A DNA stretch of 22,827 bases from assembly GCA_900541665.1 (NCBI GenBank), contig UQKV01000033.1, forward strand, positions 1-22,827, written 5' to 3'. Positions 15,673-22,827 of this stretch are shown piece after piece (the stretch's first letter is position 1; the number at the start of each line of letters is the position of its first letter). The position numbers and the translations under genes are program-made. Source of the DNA: an uncultured Collinsella sp. (GTDB lineage: Bacteria; Actinomycetota; Coriobacteriia; Coriobacteriales; Coriobacteriaceae). Below the pieces are notes generated by a model. The model saw only the letters and a list, made by a program, of their open reading frames with translations. It was not told where the DNA came from and made no database searches.

Positions 15673-15970
15673 GTCTTGATCTGTAACAGGAGGAGGGCCA
15701 AATTGGGTCTAGATGTTACAGATTGAGACAGCATCGAGCTGCCTATCCTTTCATCTCGATCTGTAACACGGGAGGCTGATTTCGGCAGCTACCTGTTACA
15801 GAACGAGATTGTATTAGCCGGCTTATCCTTTTGTCTCGATCTGTAACAGTAAGGGCGGATTTCAGACGTTAGATGTTACAGATTGAGATAAACCCTAGGG
15901 AAAGGACCGGTTTGTCTTGATCTGTAACAGGTAGGGCCGTTTTGGCCGAGTAGGTGTTACAGATTGAGAC
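15673..15970 (+). repeat. Array of four 57-base long-armed hairpins
   Basis: The units are 15673-15729, 15753-15809, 15833-15889 and 15914-15970. Each has a left arm like GTCTYGATCTGTAACA, a right arm like TGTTACAGATTGAGAC, and exactly 25 bases between them. The units start every 80-81 bases, with 23 or 24 bases of linker. Most arm differences leave G-U pairs when read on the plus strand; unit 2 has one A-A mismatch. The 25-base interiors differ but share a purine-rich start, and several form a small inner helix (GGCC/GGCC in unit 4, GCTG/CGGC in unit 2, GGCC/GGTC in unit 1). The array fills the space between the convergent terminators and has no reading frame of its own. Confidence 0.9.
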
Positions 15971-16006
15971 GATTTTGTCGAGGCGGGCCACGGGCAACAC
16001 GCGGGC

Positions 16007-16040
16007 AAAAAAGCGGAGCCGCGTTGCCGCGACTCCGCTT
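16007..16040 (-). terminator. Terminator of the phosphorylase gene
   Basis: On the minus strand a 13-bp stem with one G-U pair (16028-16040 with 16011-16023) and loop GCAA is followed by TTTT. Confidence 0.9.
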
Positions 16041-16067
16041 TCAAGAGGATGGGTAAAGGAAACGAAA

Positions 16068-18335
<2,268 letters not shown>

Positions 18336-18381
18336 GTTTTCTCCTGTGATGGGTTGTTTCATGTCTGCAATTCATAAGAAG

Positions 18382-18415
18382 CCCGCGCGAGGGGATTGGG
18401 GTGGCCTCGCGCGGG
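18382..18415 (-). terminator. Hairpin between malQ and glgP
   Basis: CCCGCGCGAGG (18382-18392) pairs perfectly with CCTCGCGCGGG (18405-18415). Read on the minus strand it is followed by CTTCTTATG, a poor T-run, so it may cause only partial termination between the two genes. Confidence 0.55.
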
Positions 18416-18463
18416 AAAAGCAAGCGCGTCCGCACGGTGGGGAGGGGTCAGGCGCGGTAGCTC

Positions 18464-19969
18464 CTATTGAGGAAGCTCGATTTCGGCTTCCGACGGGATG
18501 CGGAAGTAGGTCTCGGTCCAGTCGGTGAGTTTGTGCTCGAGCTCGCGGGTGATGGCGCCGTCGAGCATGCGCCAGGTCCAGTTGCCGCCCAGTGTGGCAG
18601 GGGTGTTGATGCGCGCCTCGTTGCCCAAGTTGAGCAGGTCCTGCATGGTGTAGATGCACGTGTCGCTCACGCTGGCTGCGATGGTTCGGTTGAGTGCGTC
18701 GGTGATAGGCTCGCCGGCCTGCTGATGGGTGTACAGGGCTGCCTGCTCGCGCTGACGCGGGGTGGCCGTTCCCTCAAACCAGCCGCGCGCCGTCTCGTTG
18801 TCGTGGGTGCCCACGTAGGCGACGGTGTTGGCGATGTAGTTATGCGGCAGGTAGTACGAGTTGGTGCCCTCAAAGGCAAACTGCAGGATCTTCATGCCGG
18901 GGAAGCCCGAGTTGTCGCGCATGTCGATGACGCCGGGGGTGAGGAAGCCCAGGTCCTCGGCGATGATGGGCAGCGTGCCGAGCTTTTCCTCGAGCGTCTT
19001 GAAGAACTTGAGGCCGGGACCCTGCGTCCACGAACCGTAGGACGAATCGGGCGAGGAGAACGGCACCTCCCAATAGGCCTCGAAGCCGCGGAAGTGATCC
19101 AGGCGGATGACGTCGTACATGTCGAGGGCGGCGCGAATGCGGCCCTCCCACCAGGAGAAGCCGTCGGACTCCATGGCGTCCCAGTCGTAGATGGGGTTGC
19201 CCCAGTACTGGCCGGTGGCCGAGAACTGGTCGGGCGGCGTGCCGGCGACGCTCACGGGATTGCCGGCGGCGTCGATCTTAAAGAGCTCAGGTGTCGCCCA
19301 CATCTCGACGGAGTCACGCGAGACATAGATGGGCAGGTCGCCGATGATGAGAATGTCGCGCTCGTTGGCATAGGCCTTGAGGCGGCTCCACTGGCGATCG
19401 AAGAAGTACTGCGTCATCTGGTGGTAGAGCATACGCGCCGGATGGTCGGCGCAGACCTTGGCGGAAGCCTCGCCGCGGGTGCGGAGCTCCGCGGGCCACT
19501 CCCAAAACGCCTTGAGACCGCACTCCTCTTTGACGGTCATGAACTCACAGTAGGGGATGAGCCAGTCCTCGTTGGCTTGGATAAAGCCATCGAAATCGGC
19601 TGGCTTGTCGGCGGCAAAGCGCTCAGCGGCGCGGTCGAGAATCTGACGGCGGCCGCCAAAGATAGCACCGTAGTCGACATTGCTGGGGTCGGATCCCAGA
19701 TACACGCCATCGATATCGCGCTGCTCCAGATACCCTGCCTCGATAAGCTCGGCAAAGTCGATAAAGTTGGGGTTGCCAGCGCGGGCCGAGAACGACTGAT
19801 AGGGCGAATCGCCATAGCTGGTCGTCGTAAGGGGCAGAATCTGCCAGTAATGTTGTTTGCACGAGGCGAGAAAATCGACGAAGTCGTAGGCATTCCAGCC
19901 AAAGCCGCCGATTCCGTATGGTCCGGGCAGAGATGAGACGGGCATGAGGACGCCGCTTGCACGCTCCAT
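18464..19969 (-). CDS. malQ: 4-alpha-glucanotransferase (amylomaltase)
   Basis: This glycoside hydrolase family 77 enzyme transfers maltodextrin segments and releases glucose. It begins MERASGVLMPVSSLPGPYGIG, the standard start of the roughly 500-residue bacterial/plant type. I choose the ATG at 19969 (501 residues, GGTGAG seven bases before it); TTG and GTG codons slightly upstream are alternatives. Catalytic residues are visible: nucleophile Asp291 in RLDHFRGFEAYWEVP, acid Glu338 in IIAEDLGF, and Asp390 in VGTHDNETARGW. The 250s loop region is present (GTPPDQFSATGQYWGNPIYDW). It is first in a likely operon with glgP and has an operator-like site in its promoter. Confidence 0.95.
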   Translation of the reverse strand: MERASGVLMPVSSLPGPYGIGGFGWNAYDFVDFLASCKQHYWQILPLTTTSYGDSPYQSFSARAGNPNFIDFAELIEAGYLEQRDIDGVYLGSDPSNVDYGAIFGGRRQILDRAAERFAADKPADFDGFIQANEDWLIPYCEFMTVKEECGLKAFWEWPAELRTRGEASAKVCADHPARMLYHQMTQYFFDRQWSRLKAYANERDILIIGDLPIYVSRDSVEMWATPELFKIDAAGNPVSVAGTPPDQFSATGQYWGNPIYDWDAMESDGFSWWEGRIRAALDMYDVIRLDHFRGFEAYWEVPFSSPDSSYGSWTQGPGLKFFKTLEEKLGTLPIIAEDLGFLTPGVIDMRDNSGFPGMKILQFAFEGTNSYYLPHNYIANTVAYVGTHDNETARGWFEGTATPRQREQAALYTHQQAGEPITDALNRTIAASVSDTCIYTMQDLLNLGNEARINTPATLGGNWTWRMLDGAITRELEHKLTDWTETYFRIPSEAEIELPQ

Positions 19970-20054
19970 GAATGCGCTCACCAACCTTCTTGTTGTGGGG
20001 TCGGCCTGCCGATGGATGTGCAGTCCGCCTCCGATGTTCTGATCTGATACGCCT

Positions 20055-20084
20055 ATTGTAAAACATGTTGTTTAAACATGTACA
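20055..20084 (-). promoter_or_regulatory. malQ promoter with operator R5 in the spacer
   Basis: On the minus strand TGTACA (-35-like, 20079-20084) and TACAAT (-10, 20055-20060) are 18 bases apart. The near-palindrome at 20068-20079 (plus strand TTGTTTAAACAT) lies between the boxes, sharing one base with the -35. The -10 is identical to that of the PTS-HAD gene, suggesting shared control. Confidence 0.55.
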
Positions 20085-20133
20085 GGCAAGATAAAAAAGT
20101 TGGTCGATTTTCGGCGAATGGTTGCATGCCATG

Positions 20134-20167
20134 AAAAAGCCCCGACCTCACAACGTGAGATCGGGGC
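20134..20167 (-). terminator. Terminator of galE
   Basis: A 13-bp stem (20155-20167 with 20139-20151, one G-U pair on the minus strand) with loop GTT is followed by TTTTT on that strand. Confidence 0.9.
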
Positions 20168-20189
20168 AAGAGCGGTATGTAGGTTTTTG

Positions 20190-21251
20190 CTACTCGGCGT
20201 CGGCGAAGCCGTTGGGGTTGTGGCTCTGCCAGTTCCAGCTATCGCGGCACATGTCCGCGATGTCGTACTGGGCCTTCCAGCCCATCATGCGCTCGGCCTT
20301 GGAGGCATCGCACCAGTTGGCAGCGATGTCGCCGGCGCGGCGCTCGCGGATCACGTAGGGCAGCTCCTTGCCACAAGCCTTGGAGAAGGCAGCGACGACC
20401 TCGAGTACCGAGGTGCCGGTGCCGGTGCCCAGGTTAAAGATCTCGACGCCGGTCTTGCCGTTCATCCAGTTAAGGGCGGCAACATGACCCGAGGCCAGGT
20501 CGCACACGTGGATGTAGTCGCGCACACCGGTGCCGTCAGGGGTGGGGTAGTCGTTGCCAAAGACCTGAACGGCCTCGAGCTTGCCCACGGCGACCTGGGC
20601 GACATAGGGCACCAGGTTGTTGGGGATGCCCTTGGGGTCCTCGCCGATCAGGCCCGACGGATGAGCGCCGATGGGGTTGAAGTAACGGAGCAGCACGACG
20701 TCCCACTCGGGGTCGGCGGTGTGGACGTCCATAAGGATCTGCTCGATCATCCACTTGGTCCAACCATAGGGGTTGGTCGCGGGCTTCTTAGGATCCTCCT
20801 CGGTGACGGGCGGGTTGTCCGGGTCGCCGTAGACGGTCGAGGAGCTCGAGAAGATGATGGACTTGCAGCCATGGTTGCGCATGACGTCGACGAGCACCAG
20901 GGTGTTCTCGATGTTGTTGTGGTAGTACTCGACGGGCTTGCTCACCGACTCGCCGACGGCCTTAAAGCCGGCAAAGTGGATGACGCGGTCGATCTGATGG
21001 GTATCGAAGATCTTGTTCATCGCATCGCGGTCGAGCACGTTGGCCTCGTAGAAGGTGAGGTTCTTGGCGGCCTCGTCGCCCACGATGGTCTTGACGCGGT
21101 CGACGGCGACGGCGCTGGAGTTGGAGAGATCATCGACGATGACGACCTGGTAGCCACCCTCGAGCAGCTGAACGACGGTGTGCGAGCCGATAAAGCCGGC
21201 GCCACCGGTAACGAGGACGCAGGTGTCTTTGGGGTCGAGTGCTTTGGACAT
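20190..21251 (-). CDS. galE: UDP-glucose 4-epimerase
   Basis: This short-chain dehydrogenase-family enzyme interconverts UDP-glucose and UDP-galactose with bound NAD. The start is the ATG giving MSKALDPKDTCVLVTGGAGF, with AGGAG five bases upstream; 353 residues result, slightly longer than the usual 338. The NAD-binding GGAGFIGSH (16-24), the SSSSTVYGDP block (135-144) and the catalytic Tyr162 and Lys166 in NPYGWTKW are present. It is a single gene with its own promoter and terminator. It serves galactose use and supply of UDP-galactose for surface glycans. Confidence 0.95.
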   Translation of the reverse strand: MSKALDPKDTCVLVTGGAGFIGSHTVVQLLEGGYQVVIVDDLSNSSAVAVDRVKTIVGDEAAKNLTFYEANVLDRDAMNKIFDTHQIDRVIHFAGFKAVGESVSKPVEYYHNNIENTLVLVDVMRNHGCKSIIFSSSSTVYGDPDNPPVTEEDPKKPATNPYGWTKWMIEQILMDVHTADPEWDVVLLRYFNPIGAHPSGLIGEDPKGIPNNLVPYVAQVAVGKLEAVQVFGNDYPTPDGTGVRDYIHVCDLASGHVAALNWMNGKTGVEIFNLGTGTGTSVLEVVAAFSKACGKELPYVIRERRAGDIAANWCDASKAERMMGWKAQYDIADMCRDSWNWQSHNPNGFADAE

Positions 21252-21288
21252 GTAGTCTCCTATCGAATCAGGAACACTTCTAGAGGGG

Positions 21289-21294
21289 AGTATA
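21289..21294 (-). promoter_or_regulatory. Putative -10 box of galE
   Basis: TATACT on the minus strand lies 37 bases before the galE start. The best upstream -35 candidate, TTGGGC, is only 14 bases away, so the promoter is either weak or activator-dependent. Confidence 0.35.
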
Positions 21295-21350
21295 GCGCAG
21301 GCGGGGACGCCCAAATCGTGCGCTGTAGGAAAAGCAGAGGATTATGTTAA

Positions 21351-21382
21351 CGTACTCATAACAGAGCTTGCGTACGCATAAC
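21351..21382. repeat. Two direct repeats CGTACNCATAAC, 20 bases apart
   Basis: CGTACTCATAAC (21351-21362) and CGTACGCATAAC (21371-21382) differ at one base. The start-to-start spacing of 20 bases is close to two helical turns, as for a tandem regulator site. They lie between galE and the divergent hydrolase gene. Confidence 0.45.
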
Positions 21383-21444
21383 CTGATCTTTGGTATTTGC
21401 TTACGAGCCGCCGACCTTGCAGTTTCCTGCCGTTCGTGGAAATC

Positions 21445-21512
21445 GTTGGGACGCGCCATATGTACGCTAATATGTATGAGTTGAGCGACATATAAATAAG
21501 CATGTAACGGAG
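21445..21512 (+). promoter_or_regulatory. Promoter region of the cell-wall hydrolase gene
   Basis: TTGGGA is followed after 16 bases by TAATAT, a possible promoter. The AT-rich CCATATGTACGCTAATATGT resembles the palindrome region before the Toprim gene. The ribosome binding site ACGGAG lies just before the start. Confidence 0.35.
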
Positions 21513-21517
21513 TACAT

Positions 21518-22723
21518 ATGTCACCAAACAGCGATTCCATCCTTTCCCAGGAGCTCTCGCGCCGCACTGTCCTCAAGGCCCTGTTCGGCGCCGCTTCTGC
21601 GGCAGTTCTTTTTGGCTTGCCCACTCGCGCCCATGCGGCGGAGGCTTCCAAAGAAACCACCGATAAACTGAATGCCGCCCAGGCCCAGCTCGACGAGGTT
21701 CAGGCCCAGCTCGACAGCATCGCAAATGAGTATGCGGCGCTGGCCAACAAGAATGCCCAGACCCTCAACGACATCGAGAATGTCCAGGGCAAGATTGACG
21801 ACACGCAGGCCCAGATCGATGAAAAGAAGGCCGAGCTCAAGAAGAAGCGCAACGACCTTTCCGATCGCGTGGCCGCCAGCTACAAGTCCGGCGGCACGAA
21901 CATCCTGTCGCTGCTGCTGGCCTCTGGCTCGTTTGAGGAACTCGTCGCCAACGCGCATTACGTTGAGAAGATCAACAAGAGCGACCGTGACGCCATCGAG
22001 GACATTCAGACCATCCAGGAAGAGCTCGATGCGCAAAAGACCGAGCTCGAGTCGCAGAAGGCCGACTTAGAGAAGCTCAAGGACCAGCAGACTGCCCAGA
22101 TGCAGGACATGCAGGCCAAGCAGCAAGAAGTCCAGACCGTGCTGAACGGTCTTTCCGACGACGTCAAGGAGCTCATGGCTCAGCGCGATTCCGAGATCCT
22201 CGCTGCCGCCCAGGCTGAGGAGGCCGCTAGGAAGGCTGCCGCTGCCGCGGCTGCCGCGAACAAGAACAATTCCTACTCGGGTGGTTCGAGCTCGGGTGGT
22301 GGATCGTACGCGCCCGGAACTCCGCAGCAGAATGCCGGCTCGGGCAAGCAGCAGGCTGTCGTCAACGCGTGCTACTCCACGCCTTCGCCGGGTCAGAACT
22401 GGTGCGCGGCGTGGGTCACCAATGTCTTCCGTAACGCCGGCGTTGGCTACTTTGGCGGCAATGCGTGCGACATGTTTAACGCCTGGTGCTATAGCTCCGA
22501 CCGCTCGGCGCTGCAGGTGGGCATGATCGTGGCCGATTCCTCGCACGGCGGCACGGGTGCTCCGGGCCTTATCTACGGTCATGTGGGTATCTACGTTGGC
22601 GGCGGCATCGTTATGAGCAACGAGGGTGCCATTACGTCTAAGTCGCTTGATTCGTTCATCAGCTTTTATGGTACTGGCTCTGGCGTGCGCTGGGGCTGGC
22701 TCGGCGGTATTGCGCTGTCGTAA
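21518..22723 (+). CDS. Tat-exported coiled-coil peptidoglycan hydrolase (NlpC/P60- or CHAP-like)
   Basis: The 401-residue protein has a twin-arginine signal (SRRTVLK, Arg15-Arg16, then a hydrophobic stretch and cleavage after AHA near residue 40). Residues about 42-230 form a long coiled coil as in PcsB/CwlO proteins, with heptad blocks of Gln, Glu, Lys and Leu. An Ala-rich and Ser/Gly linker (230-275) leads to a C-terminal cysteine peptidase domain with Cys296 in QNWCAAWV and His355 in YGHVGIYVGG, the expected catalytic pair. It should cleave peptidoglycan outside the cell during growth or division; the coiled coil often contacts FtsEX, which is not in this window. Export by Tat rather than Sec is unusual for this group. 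The start follows ACGGAG. Confidence 0.85.
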   Translation: MSPNSDSILSQELSRRTVLKALFGAASAAVLFGLPTRAHAAEASKETTDKLNAAQAQLDEVQAQLDSIANEYAALANKNAQTLNDIENVQGKIDDTQAQIDEKKAELKKKRNDLSDRVAASYKSGGTNILSLLLASGSFEELVANAHYVEKINKSDRDAIEDIQTIQEELDAQKTELESQKADLEKLKDQQTAQMQDMQAKQQEVQTVLNGLSDDVKELMAQRDSEILAAAQAEEAARKAAAAAAAANKNNSYSGGSSSGGGSYAPGTPQQNAGSGKQQAVVNACYSTPSPGQNWCAAWVTNVFRNAGVGYFGGNACDMFNAWCYSSDRSALQVGMIVADSSHGGTGAPGLIYGHVGIYVGGGIVMSNEGAITSKSLDSFISFYGTGSGVRWGWLGGIALS

Positions 22724-22773
22724 CGGTGGTTTGAAGTAAGTTGGTCCGTGGCTGCCCGAAAGGCATTAGGTTG

Positions 22774-22821
22774 CCTGCTCGGACAGTCCTGCTCGCACGG
22801 AGAGCACATTAAGTGCTCTCC
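22774..22821 (-). repeat. Hairpin repeat with conserved tail, right copy
   Basis: Read on the minus strand it is GGAGAGCAC, loop TTAAT, GTGCTCTCC (22821 down to 22799), then GTGC and the tail GAGCAGG-ACTGTCC-GAGCAGG (22794 down to 22774). The tail is identical over 21 bases to 44-64. Two adjacent stem base pairs differ from the left copy and both remain paired. It begins 50 bases after the hydrolase stop. Confidence 0.75.
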
Positions 22822-22827
22822 GGCTCG

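Noticed and set aside
15673..15970. CRISPR array
   Set aside because: The repeated arms alternate in orientation, only four units exist, the units are 57-base palindromes, and there are no cas genes.
15673..15970. Integron attC sites
   Set aside because: The arms do not carry the attC core sequence, and there are no cassette frames or integrase.
18467..21350. Plus-strand frames opposite malQ and galE
   Set aside because: Both are antisense shadows of well-supported genes.

Overview
The window most likely comes from a gut Coriobacteriia species, probably Collinsella or a close relative. This rests on the moderately high G+C content, strong preference for C-ending codons in the well-expressed genes, AAAGGAG-type ribosome binding sites, a CwlM-like gene next to a polyprenyl synthase, and a Tat-exported coiled-coil cell-wall hydrolase. 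The genus is inferred from gene style, not from a marker gene. There is no phage, plasmid or insertion-sequence gene.

Layout. Bases 1-476 hold a repeat hairpin and then a promoter, a 14-codon leader peptide rich in Ile and Val, alternative hairpins and an intrinsic terminator, all ahead of cstA (477-2366). A lone Toprim protein resembling the C-terminal half of Wadjet JetD follows (2549-4738). The 426 bases after it contain a 100-nt rod-like hairpin and a tRNA-like 3' end that I cannot assign to a known RNA. Next, on the minus strand, come tRNA-Gln(UUG), a CwlM-like protein with an eroded amidase domain, and a trans-polyprenyl diphosphate synthase.

Bases 7464-20100 look like one alpha-glucoside regulon. 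It contains a PTS EIIC-EIIB permease fused to a HAD phosphatase, a divergent TreR-like GntR regulator, a complete carbohydrate ABC importer (binding protein, two permeases, MsmK-type ATPase), a glycogen/maltodextrin phosphorylase and a 4-alpha-glucanotransferase. Five near-palindromes close to TTGTTTAAACAA lie in front of the PTS gene, the regulator, the ABC operon (two copies) and malQ, so one regulator may control the whole set. The inferred route is that the PTS imports a disaccharide phosphate, the fused HAD domain removes the phosphate inside the cell, and MalQ plus the phosphorylase turn the free disaccharide and ABC-imported oligosaccharides into glucose and glucose-1-phosphate. GalE (20190-21251) could take products onward into nucleotide sugars. 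A Tat-exported NlpC/P60-like hydrolase ends the window.

The least explained sequence is an array of four 57-base hairpins at 15673-15970. Each has 16-base arms and exactly 25 bases between them, and the units start every 80-81 bases. They lie between two convergent terminators. A second repeat family (a hairpin with loop TTAAT or ATTAA and a conserved tail) sits at both window ends in inverted orientation, with two compensatory base-pair changes between the copies. The window may therefore be a contig that was broken at a multicopy repeat.
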